Assembly (NCBI GenBank): GCA_051453625.1
Contig: JBOZIK010000001.1
Coordinates: 147,925,577 to 147,989,576, forward strand
Source: Welwitschia mirabilis
Lineage: Eukaryota; Gnetophyta; Gnetopsida; Welwitschiales
Length of the DNA stretch: 64,000 bases
Reading direction: 5' to 3'
Shown here in pieces: positions 1 through 12,016 of this stretch. Below the pieces are notes generated by a model that saw nothing but the letters and a program-made list of their open reading frames with translations, did not search any database and had not been told where the DNA came from. Position 1 is the stretch's first letter. Each line of letters starts with the position of its first letter. The translations under genes were made by a program, and so were the position numbers.

Positions 1-99
1 TGATTACGTGACTAAATGAGTTGAGGGAATTACTCCTATTTCTAATAATAATAAAACTATCTGTAATTTTACCTATTCTGATATCTTTCATAGATTTTA

Positions 100-600
100 C
101 TTTTTAAGGATTTTGATAAGGGATTAAGATACTCATTTCATAAAAAACTCTTTAGGAAACTTATTATTTTAGTAGGAATAAAATATAGGATTGCAAATGC
201 TACCATCCTCAAAATAATGTTCAAGTTAAAAATTTTAATACAAAAATTAAAAATATTCTCTACAAAAATATGTCTAAAAATAAAATTTCATGGCCTGTAA
301 AACTCAATGATGCTTTTTAAGCTTATCATAAATCTTGGTGTAATTCATTAGTTTTTTTTTCCCATAAGAAATTTTGTATGGTAAAACTTATGTCCTTCTA
401 GTTGATGTGTGCTATAACTCTTATAAAAATATTTATTAACTTAAAATTCTTAATCTTGATAAGACCTTCACTATAAGCTAGTACAATTGTAGTATGTAGA
501 TGAAAAATATACTTGTAATATTCACAAAAAAATCATCCATAAAACCCAAGACAAAATCATGCATGATAAGAAGCTTTTATATCATTCTTTTGGACTAAAT
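100..600 (+). pseudogene. Ty3/gypsy integrase fragment, Athila/Tat-like
   Basis: This is the C-terminal half of a retroviral-type integrase, which inserts element cDNA into the chromosome. Read in shifting plus frames, it gives a THF-like stretch, then KYRIANA, then YHPQNNVQVKN (from about 201), then KISWPVKLNDAF followed by a stop and AYHKSW. After a frame change it gives YGKTYVLLVD and NSYKNI. These match in order the plant gypsy integrase blocks HRVATPYHPQTNGQVEV, W-KLDDALWAYRTA and YGKACHLPVELEHKAYW. The catalytic Glu expected after GQV is Lys here, which is one G-to-A change from GAA to AAA. At least two frameshifts and several stops make it dead. The start lies beyond the window edge or has decayed. 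Which gypsy clade it belongs to is inferred from motif resemblance only. Confidence 0.72.
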
Positions 601-2570
601 TAATTTATGTTACTATTTAATGCTTGAGTGCATCTTATTCATAACAAATTAAGTTCAAAATAGTTAGATTCATATCTTGTAAAGAATGTGCATCCTAGTG
701 GCTCAATTAAGATTTATAACCTAAATACTAAGGAAAAAAGTAAATGTTAATGAATGAAGGTTAAAAATTTATCAATTACCAGATGGCTGGCATTATACTA
801 TAAACATTATATAAGTAATTAACTTAGGAAATCCTCTTAATCCAAAGGAGGATCTTCCCTTTTCCATCTTCTGAATGATTTCTTAGCAAAATTTCTTGGT
901 TGAGTTATTCTACTATTTGTCATCCATTCACTTATTTTTATGTTTAAATTAATATGATTTATCATGAAAGTAATTTTATTTTGGGCATTTACAGTCACAA
1001 GATTAGATTTTAGTGAGTGTTAAGAGATTTCCATGTTTATAAGTTTCAATGACTACATTATTTTGTTTAAGTATTAATCATGTCAAATATGATATTTGTC
1101 TTAAGTTATGTACTTTGTTGATCTATCATACCAATGATTAACCAATGTTTCTAAGATGATGGGTAAAAAATTACTACATGATGTCCTATGAAAAGTGCAC
1201 TAGGGAAAAATTTCTTAAGAGGAGCCTTTGATAGTGTAATATAATAGCTATAAGAACTCCACTAGAGGGATAGTTCACCATGATTTGGCTTTAGCATATA
1301 AGTCATTACCTTGTTGGTAATGATTGCACTACTCTCATCATGATGAATGGTGTTTTTCAACACCCTCAATCGATTTATTTTTAATAACTCTAAGTAGTAA
1401 ATTTATGATAATTTTAAACATATTAATCATTGAATGGAAAATTAGCAAGTTGTTATTTTTTATTATAGTTAAGAAATGGATTAAACTATAGCTCTAATAT
1501 TACATTAATGCTTTATATTATAATCCTGAGATATTATCATAATCATTTCCCTTATCAAATGATGCTCTATGTTGTCTAGTATTGAATCATACATAACTAT
1601 CATTAAGTAGTTTTATGAACTATACCAATGGGTATTTTTAAGTTAGCATTTAAGACATAGTAGTTAATCTTCTACATGTTTGTTTTTGTCCCTTTTAACT
1701 AGTATTTTCATTATATTGATAATTAGTTTTCTTAAAGTCATTTTTGCACTTACTCTTATTTATTATGCAGCCAATGTCATTGCTAATAAATTATCATTTT
1801 TACATTTCTTTCATATCATTAACCTTTTCTTATCTATTATCATTTTCAATCCATTCTACATCCATTTCATTTTTCACATTATCTAAGTGTGATCCTTAGT
1901 TTTTATTATTTTACTTTTCTTTTTTTCTTTCTAGGTTTGTATGTTTACACTTTGTTACAACTAACCAATTAACTTTGATGTATCTTTTACAATCTTTTGA
2001 ATGGTAATGAATGCATTAATATTTCTTACCCATACTTTTCTATTATTTTAAATTCTAATTCATGTTTTACATTTAGTGATGGTCTAGTTTGCGATAATTT
2101 AAAAAACTTGATTGATTGGATCTTTTAAGAATAGTTTGGAATACATTTTTCATGAACTTAAATCATATTTGTGAAGTTAATGCTTATTTTTTGTGATGAT
2201 TACTTTAAATATTATTTTAATTAGGAATTGATGAGTTGAGTCTTTTTGATTAATAATGCATTTATCTTTAAGATAAAGTCTTATTTTTAATTCATGATAA
2301 AGTTGAAATGCTTCTATTCTTTTCTACTTGCTTTATTAGGGACTAAGAAATGCTTTCTAGGGGTCTATGATGTACAACCAACTTGGTCATGCTTGATCAT
2401 GGCTTTGAATGTGTTTTCAAGTACTGTTAATAAGTTTAATAATTGAATTAACTCCTTTTAATATCAAGGACCAAAGACAAAGAAGCAAGCATAATTTAGA
2501 TAAAAAATGAGAAATTTTAGAGGATTTTAGAAGGTCATCCACGTTGTAATACAAACAAGGAAAGGAGATG
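601..2570. other. No gene recognised; probable 3' remains of the gypsy element
   Basis: No conserved protein block, RNA gene or long frame was recognised. The stretch is AT-rich with a small hydrophobic open frame near 1680-1886 that has no family signature. Its position after an integrase fits the decayed downstream part of a gypsy element, but no LTR pair could be traced here. Confidence 0.4.
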
Positions 2571-2680
2571 ATTATCTACTATTGGATTTAACCTACAATT
2601 AGATTCTACCTATTACTAGATTCCATCTATCATTAGATTCTCTCTGCTATCAAATTACACTTGCCATTAGATTCCAAGAA
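2571..2680. repeat. 17-bp minisatellite, about six copies
   Basis: The core (A/G)GATT recurs at 2584, 2601, 2618, 2635, 2652 (as AAATT) and 2669, each exactly 17 bp apart. The approximate monomer is CTATCATTAGATTCCAC. Copies differ by substitutions but keep the spacing. It lies in non-coding sequence. Confidence 0.75.
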
Positions 2681-2930
2681 GCATAAGTGATAGTAACAAA
2701 CAAATAATTATATTTATCTATTATTAAAATGATAAGATAACCATTCCTTAGTGGTTATAAATTATAACTTCTCATCTAATCCTAACTAAATCTCCTTAGG
2801 AACCCCATTTTCTCATCTTTCCTTATAGCAAAGTAGCTTGTGGCATTGGAGAATTAAGAAAATACTATTTATAAGTGGATATATTTGAAGTACAAGTGGT
2901 AATACAATCAAGTATGTCATTTTTTACAAT

Positions 2931-2946
2931 TCTCTCTCTCTCTCTC
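2931..2946. repeat. (TC)8 microsatellite
   Basis: An uninterrupted run of eight TC dinucleotides is followed by TATATG. It has no visible relation to a gene. Confidence 0.9.
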
Positions 2947-3082
2947 TATATGTCTTATATTTCATGTTAATGTAAATTTAATACTATTATAGATTGAATA
3001 TGATTTTGATGTAGAGCATAAGGGATAATTTGAGTAATAAATAGTTACATTTAGGACATTTCATTTCTATTCTATTACATTA

Positions 3083-3678
3083 TTCTTTCCATTTAATTAC
3101 AATTCCTTCCATCATTTGCATTGATAATTTCTTCTTAGTTATGAAAAGTACCAGAAATAATGATCTACATTTCTTTTCAAATTTATTAAATCTTTCAACA
3201 TTCCTTTGTTTTCTTTACTAGTTTATGACATTTAAGTTATACCTTATACTAGTGTGTATTATGTTTTAAGATTACATGTTGAATTAATAAGTGAAGAAAT
3301 ATTTCATTAATGCATGTTTGAGAGATGAATACTTAGAAAATAATATTTTAGTTTTGATGATTTTGTTTATCTACTTGGATATTGTGTTGCATGCTTCTTT
3401 CCATTGCATTCTAATTCTTCCCATGATTTACATTGCTAATTTTCTTCTTAAGTTATTAAAGATATCAAAAATAATGATGTGAATTTCTTTTAAAATGAAT
3501 TAATCTTCCAACATTTCTTATTTTATTTACTAGTTTATGACATTTAAGTTATACCTTATACTAGTGCATGTTATGTGCTAAGACCAAATGTTTAATTGAT
3601 AAGTGAAGAAATATTTCATTCATGCATGCCTTAGAGCTGAACACTTAAAAAGTCCTTTTTAGTTTTGATGATTATCTA
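3083..3678. repeat. Tandem duplication, unit about 302-312 bp, two copies
   Basis: Copy 1 (about 3083-3390) and copy 2 (about 3395-3678) share ordered blocks. These are TTCTTTCC at 3083 and 3395, TACTAGTTTATGACATTTAA at 3226 and 3528, GTGAAGAAATATTTCATT at 3291 and 3603, and GTTTTGATGATT near the end of each. Offsets of 302-312 bp show small indels between copies. Copy 2 runs directly into the PQ internal 3' end. No protein function was recognised. Confidence 0.8.
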
Positions 3679-3770
3679 CATAAGCCATAAAAATCTTACT
3701 TGTTAGTAGGATTGATTCCTCTTATTATCATCACTTGCAAAAGATGTACAAGGAGACTAGTTGAGGGGCG
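3665..3770 (+). mobile_element. PQ-family internal 3' end with polypurine-like tract
   Basis: This segment matches the last ~105 bp of the other two PQ internal regions (about 7500-7604 and 28474-28572). Shared blocks include ATCTACATGAGC-like, GTTAGTAGGATT, ATTCCTCTTAT and ATCATCACTT. It ends in AGTTGAGGGGCG, a purine-rich tract directly before the LTR start, which suits a plus-strand primer. It shows that LTR1 was itself the 3' LTR of a further unit on its left. Confidence 0.65.
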
Positions 3771-6506
3771 TGATGAAGCCTAAATTTTTAATGAAATAAA
3801 GTATTAATAGTCAAAATTTTACATTACTTTTTAAATTATAATACTACATGTAGAGGTATTTTTGTACTTTTCAGATGATAAGAATCTCAGACACTCAATA
3901 AGTTAAAAATAATGCATTATAATCTAGTTTAAGATTAGGAGGTTGAGATTAAAGGTGCAAATGTGAGCATGGAGGACCACTTCAATATATTAGTTCTATA
4001 AATGATTCATAGCCCCTTTCCATTATCATTTCTCATTCATGTTCTTATGAAATGATTTTAACTCATTTTGACATGGAATTCATGACACTAGATGATATGA
4101 AAGACTTTTAGAACACGAGTACCAAGAAATTTATATTCTAAGAGCTATAATTTACATACTTATTATGATTTTTAATCAAATTTAATGTTTCTCATGTAAT
4201 ATAAGTTATAATAAGTAATATTGAGTCAATTTAAATTTTTAAAGTTATAGTAGTTATTTTTCAAACTACCTACAATGATACAACATTATTTCCATTAATA
4301 AATTGGTGTTGTAGTGCTGTCACACAGTTGTCACTATGTTCGTATGTCACACATGTAGGAACATAAGGGTTTTGATAAATCCTTGGCCTAAAATTAATGC
4401 ACATACACCTATAAAATTTCCCCTCAATATCCAAACTAAAATAACAATGTTATTATACAAATTTATTCTATTTTGATGTGATTCAAGCCATTTGCAAGCA
4501 TTAGAAGGAGATTTTCTACTTTAATTTTCTTACATTTATTCACTTGCATGTTAATATTCTATTTATATTAGCTATATAAGACTTTTATATTCTTTATTCA
4601 TATTTTTTTCTATCACATAAATCCATTATTAACATCTTACATTATTTTACATCTCATTTTCTATCACATTTTCTTCCATTTTTATCCATTTAGATGGCAT
4701 TACAAGGACGGTCAAGTGCATGTAAATAGGTAGTGTAGGAGGAGGAGAAGGCATCAAATCTTGTAATCACTTCTTATATTTTTTTCCTTTGAGTACTTGA
4801 TTTATGAATTTTTTATCATGATTTTCTTTTAATTTAATTAGATTTCTTATAACATGTTGTATAATTAGTGCTAATTAAATTGTTATACATTTAGTAACTA
4901 TCATAAAATTTTATATTTTTTCATGCTTAATTATTTTATGTTAAAAAAATAAAGTGTCTTATTATTCTTCTCTCTTCGTTCCTCCATTCTTTTCATTTTT
5001 CTAGTACATTTTCTCATGGTTCCACCTTTCTTTACAAGTAAATGATAATGAATTACCACTTTCTCCTTTCCAATAGTAGTAGATTGATTTACACATATGG
5101 CATTTACATTTATCTAAGATTAAAATTATCTATTTTTCATGAATTATTTTTCTTCTCTCTTTTCTTCTTAAAATCAGAGTAGATTAGTAAATGTTAGTGC
5201 TAGTTTTCATCATAACTCTTTTTCTACAACTCCAATGGTTTTGAAATTTTGTTAGTAATTTCCTCTCATTATTTAGAAACATTCATCCATAATTATTTAG
5301 AACCTAACTTAGGCTTTTAAAAAATAGTTTTTAGCCATTTATAGTTAAAGTTGCATTTTTACTTAGAAAAATTTATGAATTATGAAATCTTAATTTTCTT
5401 GATTTTGCATAGTGAAGTTCTTTGTCATTATTGATGTGTTTTTCAGAATTTAAGATTTTATGTTATAGTATTTTTTGAGTACTTTCATAACATGTAATCC
5501 ATTTTTTCTTAAGTTTTTTAGTTGCTTAATATTTATGGTTATAATAGGATTGACTGTAATTTTTGTAATGTTTTCTAGATCTACTGGTTCCAATCGATTC
5601 TATTTAATCTTGAATATTCATTACTAGCAACTTATTTGAAGGCATATTTTGAGTATTTTAAAGGTTTTTAAAACTTTTAAGTCTATCTTCTAAATTTTTT
5701 CTCTTCATTTTCTCTCTTTTCTTTCTTTGTTCTCTTTCTATTAGTCAAAATAACTTGAAATGAACTAATTGTTACTTTGATTTAATGAACATCCCTATGC
5801 TTGTTTTTATTAATTACATGTTAATTTAGAACCTAATGTATATGCTTTAATACTTTTATAACTTATTTTATAATAAGTAAAGATTTATCTTTTAAGTCCA
5901 ATATATTAAAATTTAGTGAAAATCTTATTAAAGTCAAATGGTTTGCTATGTTTATTTGAAGAATCTAGCTTTTTAAGTCTTATCTTTTGGTTATAGATTA
6001 TTATAAATTTTGTATAGAATGGAATGTATGTTTAAATTACTTAATTACATACATATGATATGATTTTAAGTAGTGAGATTTCAAGAAAAATTATTTTTAT
6101 ATGAAAATGGCACTGGTAGATCTAAATATTTAAATTCTTTTGCTTATTCATATAAGTTATAAATGATCTTTGAAATCATAGTAAATATATATAAAAAACT
6201 ACTTTTTATTTTATTGTATTTTCATTTTCATATCTCATGAAATCATTCTTTTATACATATATTTCTTTATGATAATTATAACTCATATGTTGTAATTTCT
6301 TGTATGTTGCTTAAGAGAAATAGTTATTTTATCATGTAAAGTGATAGTTAAAAATAACAATAGTAATATTTTTATATTATTTAACTTATAATATTTATAC
6401 TTGGTTTTCTTTTTCTAAGTTGAATTATTATGTTTAGTACACATTTGTTTTTGTGAATGCTCAAAATGTAATCTCCTTAGTTTAAAATTGAGTTATTTCT
6501 TTATTC
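3771..6506 (+). mobile_element. PQ-family LTR 1 (~2.7 kb)
   Basis: This long terminal repeat starts TGATGAAGCC and ends TTATTCA, the expected TG...CA termini, and is followed after five bases by a primer-binding-like site. The same sequence recurs as LTR2 (7605-8360 + 18317-18563 + 25589-27514) and LTR3 (28573-30030). Colinear landmarks include CAAATGTGAGCAT, the CATTTGCAAGCATT block, GATTTTCTACTTTAAT and TTCTTAATATT. TATATAAG near 4573 is a candidate TATA box. No protein signature was found. The 2.74-kb length is long for an LTR next to so short an internal region. Confidence 0.7.
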
Positions 6507-7604
6507 AAAATTGGTACCATTGTTAGGGATTACTTACTATTTGTATGTGAAGTATTATGCTTTTCTTTCAGAATTTATATATACTAATTATAACTTTCTT
6601 GATTTAGGTGATTTTTATATTGAATTTACATTGATGAAGTTTTAAGCACTGCATTACACTAATGATCCTTCTATGTGGACACATTCTAATTTCACTACTT
6701 TTCTATGCATTTCTGTTTCTTTTTAATACTATACATTTATATGTAAGATTTGGATTTATACTAGTAAACATTTGCATAGTTATGAATCATATTCATCACA
6801 TATTCCATATTCATCTTTATTTTAATTTATCTTTTGGATCTAAATGTGATAAAATACTAGCATAATAAAAAGTGGAAAAGTTCTTGTTATTTATATTTTT
6901 GTTTTCTTTAAAACCTAGGAATTTTGGTGCTTTTTTGGATTATGAAATGAGAGCTATAGGTCTCACATAGTCATATTTGAAAGGGTTACAATCTTGAAGA
7001 GGACCTACTCTTATTTGTTTTTTAAAAATTATTTATTTAAAAAATCTTTTTATTTTTTCCTTAAGTTTTCTTTTTTCTTTAATAAGTTATGATCAAACTA
7101 TGTATTTTTTACCTCAAAATCCTACTTTTTAATCAAGTTAAGGGGTAGAATTAGTTTTTCATAGAGTTTTAAATTTCCATATTTTGTTAATATTTTATAT
7201 TTAATAGTTGATCATTTTTATATGATAATTTTTATTTTTAATATGTGAAGTCTATATGCTTCAGTGTCTTATGCAACATTGTTTTATGATATGATATTTG
7301 AGTGTACATCATTTTATTTAGATAATCTTCATGTTTTTCTTTTCTTTTTATAAATGAATAAAAATTTCACTTTAATCTATAGATTAAATGATAAAAGGTT
7401 GAAGTTTTTAATAATCTTACATTTTACTTACTCTCTCTTATCACATATATATCATTATGCTTTCATGATTACTTATATTATTGTGTTGTATGTTGTTGAT
7501 CAACAATCATCTACATGAGCTATAAACATCTTGATTGTTAGTAGGATTCATTCCTCTTATCATCATCACTTACATGAGACATAGATGAAGACCAGTTGCA
7601 GATG
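6507..7604 (+). mobile_element. PQ-family internal region 1 (~1.1 kb)
   Basis: This is the entire sequence between LTR1 and LTR2. It matches 27515-28572 throughout, for example AAATGAGAGCTATAGGT, TTTTATGATATGATA and CATATATATCATTATGCTTT. It holds no recognisable gag, protease, RT or integrase. The only frame of note is a 67-residue hydrophobic one at 6662-6865, with no known signature. A leader plus PPT with nothing in between would make this a non-autonomous element that borrows proteins from a gypsy partner. That is inference from length and PBS type. Confidence 0.6.
6512..6529 (+). promoter_or_regulatory. Primer-binding site, tRNA-Asp-like (PQ unit 1)
   Basis: The site reads TGGTACCATTGTTAGGGA. 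The nearly intact version at 62829 in this window is TGGCGCCATTGCCGGGGG, the plant Athila-type site complementary to the tRNA-Asp 3' end. Five of the first 17 positions differ, four of them by C-to-T or G-to-A. It lies five bases after the LTR CA, as expected for a minus-strand primer site. Confidence 0.65.
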
Positions 7605-8360
7605 TGATGAAGCCTAAATTTTCAATGAAATAAGGTATTAATAGCCATAATTTTATGTTAGTTTTTAAACTGTAATACTGTACTTAATGGTAGTTTTATA
7701 CTTTTCATGTAATGAAGACTTAGACACTCAATGAGCTTAAAATGATGCATTATGATATAGTTTGAGGTTCTTCATAATTATTGTAATTAGGAGTTTTAGA
7801 TCAAGGGTGCAAATGTGAGCATAGAGGACCACTTCAACCTATCATCACTACAAATAATTCATAGTCCCTTTTTAATTATTATATCTCATTCATGTTCTCA
7901 TGTAATAATTCCAACTCATTTTAACATCAAATTCATGCTATTGAATGGCATAAGAAACTTTTAGAATATTATTACCTAAAAATTTAAATTTTAGAAGTTA
8001 TAATTTACACATTTCTAGTTATTTTTGAGTTAAATTTTTTATTTTCAAGTAATACAACTTATAAGAGATAAAATTGAGTTAGTTTAACTTTTTAAAGTTG
8101 ATATAGTTATTTATCAAAATACCTACAATACTATAGCATCATTTCCATGAGTACATCAATGCTACAGTCTCATTAGATAGTTTTCACTATGTTCATGTAT
8201 CAGACATGTGGAAATGTGATGGTCTTGTCAGCTTCCTAGCTTAAAATAGATTTAAATATAATTATAAAGATCCCTTCAATGTCCAAACTAAAATAACAAC
8301 ATTTTTATACCCAATTTATGCCATTTAAATGTGGTTCAAAACATTTGCAATCATTGAAAA
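7605..8360 (+). mobile_element. PQ-family LTR 2, first segment
   Basis: It begins TGATGAAGCCTAAATTTTCA and is colinear with LTR1 from 3771 to about 4507. It stops at GCAATCATTGAAAA, where a copia LTR begins. LTR1 continues GCATTAGAAGGAGATTTTC at the same point, and that continuation reappears at 18317. This segment is therefore the left part of an LTR broken by insertion. Confidence 0.75.
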
Positions 8361-9774
8361 TGATAGGATCAAGAACCTTAGAAAGGGGATTAATAGGTTT
8401 TTAAAAAAATGTTTAAATAAACATTTGATAAAAAATTCCTTAAGACAAATCACCTAGAAAAATTGTGCACATAAAATGAAAGTATTCAAAAAAATGAAAC
8501 TAATAGAAAGCATAAAATATCGATTAGATGCATGAAAGATTTTTGTCGATTTGGAAAACCCCTAATCCACTCTCGATGATTATCTTATCACCAAGCCTAT
8601 TTCGGATCTTTGTTAACTCTTCCAAGTATTGCAAGTTCACATGTAATCTTTACACATGGACTTTTTTAGACTAAGTCACAACCTTTCCAATGCACTTTTG
8701 CAGGCTAAGTCTCAACCTTCAGAGGATGTGATAGTGATGGTAAGAATCTTTGATGCATAAATATCGCTCGTTCTTTGATACATCCAATGGAGATCTTATC
8801 CTATAGATAATACAACAAATGAAATACTAGATTTGATCTTAAATGTATAGATATAATAAATGATGCAACATCCTTGGTTAAGAGTATAATGCCAAGATGC
8901 TAGAGTAAATATCAGAAGATTCAGTCCTTCGATCAAGAGTGAAAATTCTTTCTAGTCATCTCTCTCTTATATATTTATATTAGAAGGCTTTTAGGGTTTA
9001 TTATAAGTAAAAATGTACTTCCAATGACTATAAATGTCTAGAAAATAGATACCAAATGAATACATAATGGATAAAAAATTTCATTTTCATTCTGGTTGAT
9101 CATTCAGTCAATCCCTCTTGGTGTCATGACTTACACAGGTCACTTGAATGAACCTTTTAGTTGTCACAGTTTCTTATAACTCTATATCCATTTGAGCCTC
9201 AGGATTCAGTTGAACCCCATCTGGTCACCTGTAAATCTGTTTGGTCATTTGCTAGTCCTGATAAAAGTTTATTCTAATTTTCTGTGTCAGGTTTAGTTGA
9301 CCCCTGATGTGTCTTATGGACCCCTTGATGATTGGCACAGGGATATCAGTTGCACAGTGCTTAGTTTTGGTTGATTCATTTAAAGGTCTGGTTGGATCCT
9401 TAACAATTGGTTTAGTAATACTATTCTTAGGTTTACATATGTTGATTCTTCATACATCTGGTTGACCCCTTAACATTTAGTTTAGGAATACTATTCTTAG
9501 ATTCATAAATCCAGTTAACCCTTCATATGTTCAGTTGACTAACTCTAAATTTAGTTCAATTCTGAGAGTATGCTCTAGATGTGGTCAACCTCTTGAAAGT
9601 TTTGTCGACCCCTTAAGAGGGTAAGTGAACTTGACAAGTTTCTAGTGATAAGATTTTGACATTCATGGCTTCAGAATCTAACCTATAAGTGGTTAATATT
9701 TTCTACACAAGATACACAAAATTTTCTACCTAGAAAAACATTAGTTTAAAATTAATTAGCAAAACATATTCTCA
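8361..9774 (-). mobile_element. Copia element 1, LTR copy a (~1.4 kb)
   Basis: On the plus strand it starts TGATAGGATCAAG and ends ATTCTCA. Its start matches the LTR starts at 16902 and 59910. Next to its right end is CTCCCCCTTTAA, a polypurine tract read on the minus strand, so this is the 3' LTR of a minus-strand element. From about 9100 it carries GTCGACC-type boxes, mostly decayed to GTTGACC or GTCAACC. Its left flank is interrupted PQ LTR2. The 5 bp flanking each end of the composite (GAAAA and TAGAA) agree at three of five positions, so the target duplication is uncertain. Confidence 0.75.
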
Positions 9775-10699
9775 TAATCTCCCCCTTTAACCTTTATGGC
9801 AAACAATATTTAGTTGTAATAATATATAAAAATTGAGAAAAATTACCCATCATGAAATACCTTTTATTCTTTGCAAAAATATGAAGCCTTTTGAAAATAA
9901 TTGAAGATATTTTGATAGGTTTAGTTTTGTGCTAAAATAAAACAAGGTAAGGTACATATTTGGAGAGTTAAAAACAATGCCAAAAATGTTGTTGAACAAA
10001 AAAATTTATTAGAAGCACACTTTGATCTTACAATATTTGACACTTTAATCATTAGCAATTTAAAGTTTATTTAAAATATAGAATAACATTATTTGGATCC
10101 TTAAGTTTCAACATAGAAAATTTTAAGCTCATATAGATCTTTTGAATTGCACTAAAAAAAAAATTTGAAACACAAATTGAAAGCATAAAATCAAGTGCAT
10201 TTTTATTTTAGTAAGCACAAGCATTACAAAGAGACCTACAACTAATTCTCCATATTTTGACATCAATGATAAAGAAAAGAAAAAAGCACATAAGAAAAAA
10301 TATAATCAAATGAGAAAGATTAAAACAGAAAAAGAAAAAACTATTTATGATGCTAACTTTGTTGGAAGGACCTACAAGAACTGAGAGGGTCCAGGCGTTT
10401 GGCCTTTTATTCTAGTCGACCGACCATCTTTGGTCAAATAAATCAAGTCTGTGATTAGCCATAGTATAGTGAGATAATCCCCAGTTCATTTCTGAAAAAA
10501 GAAATATATCAAAATTTAGAGGTTTAATAAAAATATTTGCCATTCATTGATTTGTACTCATAAAGTTAATAGAGATATATCCTTTTTCTACTTGATCTCT
10601 TAGAAAATGGTGCCTCAGCTTAATATGTTTGGTTATTGAGTGTTAAACAGGATTTTTAGATATGTTTATAGCACTAGTATTATTCCAAATGATAGGGAC
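9775..10699 (-). mobile_element. Copia element 1a, 3' untranslated part with two polypurine tracts
   Basis: The tract at about 9778-9790 (minus TTAAAGGGGGAGATT) adjoins the LTR. A second, weaker one at about 10246-10258 sits in ACTAATTCTCCATATTTTGA before CATCAATGATAAAG. The equivalent second site is clearer at 13027 and 53313. Around 10400-10440 are GTCGACC-like boxes outside the LTR. No frame resembling the additional ORF of element 2 is present; the RNase H stop is only ~0.9 kb from the LTR. Confidence 0.6.
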
Positions 10700-11916
10700 T
10701 TATTCAAAATTAATATTGAAATCCTTTATCATTTCCTTCATCCACAAAATATGAGTACAACAACTACCTACTGCAATATATTCTACTTCTATAAATGAAA
10801 GATAAATGGAGTTTTGTTTCTTATTTGCCCATCCTACCAAGCATGAACCTAATAGAAAACAATTTCCACTTGTTCTCTTTCTATCATCTTTACAACTAGC
10901 CCAATCTACATCACTAAAACCTACAAACTTGAAGGATGTCTCTATAGAATACCACAAACCATAATCACATGTGTCTTTTATGTACTGATTATTCTTTTTA
11001 CTTCTTGTAGATGTGATTCGTTTAGTTGGGATTTTGATACCTTGCACACACTGTAACACTAAACATAATGTCTGGTCTACTTATAGTCAAGTATAATAAA
11101 CTTTCAATCATGCTTCTGTAAAGTTTTTGATCTACTAATTTACCATTCTCACTAAACTTACTTTACAAGATGTTGACATAGGGGTGTTAGTTATTTTACA
11201 TTTTCTAATCCAAGTTGAGAAATAAATGTTCCATCTTTTGATTATTTGATCTATAGTCCAAGAAACGTATTTACTTCACCAAGAATACTTATTTCAAAAT
11301 GATTTTTCATAATAGTTGCAAATTCTTTTAACAACTTTTTATTTGAGACACCAAATATGATATCATCTACATAGATTTGTATAATAATTAAATTCTTTCT
11401 TAAGTTCTTCATAAAAAAGGTTTTGTCTACTATTCCACAAATATATGTGTTATCATTTAGAAAGATGGCTAGTTTTTCATACTAAGATCTTATAGCTTGT
11501 TTCAATTCATACAAGGCTTTCTTAAGTCTATACACATGATTAGTTCTATAAAGATCAATAAAACCTTATGGTTGCTCTACATAAATTTCTTCATTTAATG
11601 TATCATTTAAAAAGGCACTCTCCACATTTATTTAATAAACTTTGAAATTTTTAATGACTACAAAAGACAAAATCATTCTAATGCTATCTAGCCTTATCAT
11701 AGAAGCAAAAGTATCACCTACATCAATGACTTCGATCTCATTGTAGCCTTGTGCTACTAATCTTGCCTTGTTTTTAATGATATTATTCTCTTCATCATAT
11801 TTATTTTTGAAAATACAATTATTTCCAATGACGTTTTTATCTTTTGGCCTTTGTACAAGCTCCTAAACACTATTTCTTTTGAACTTTTGTAGCTCATGAT
11901 GATTGCCATCATCCAT
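10700..11916 (-). pseudogene. Copia RT-RNase H remnant, element 1a
   Basis: This is the C-terminal part of a Ty1/copia polyprotein. RNase H removes RNA from the RNA-DNA hybrid after reverse transcription. The open part (10700-11059) shows GFSDVDWASCKDDRKRTSGN, FLLGSCLVGW, NKKQNSIYLS, EVEYIAVGSC and ILWMKEM, the standard copia RNase H blocks in order. Upstream on the minus strand, pieces of RT occur in broken frames: a YVDDIIF-like block around 11360 and a GLKQ-like block near 11510. The gene is cut by the gap at 11917. The block style resembles Tork/SIRE elements; the exact lineage is not resolved. Confidence 0.8.
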
Positions 11917-12016
11917 NNNNNNNNNNNNNNNNNNNNNNNNNNNNNNNNNNNNNNNNNNNNNNNNNNNNNNNNNNNNNNNNNNNNNNNNNNNNNNNNNNNN
12001 NNNNNNNNNNNNNNNN
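11917..12016. other. Assembly gap, 100 N
   Basis: A round 100-base gap usually stands for unknown length. It separates copia RT coding sequence from the middle of an LTR, so an unknown amount of element 1a (RT start, integrase, gag, PBS, LTR start) is missing here. Confidence 0.95.

Noticed and set aside
1680-1886. 68-residue hydrophobic open frame as a membrane protein gene
   Set aside because: T-rich DNA yields Phe/Ile/Leu-rich frames by chance. It has no family motif and no sign of conservation.
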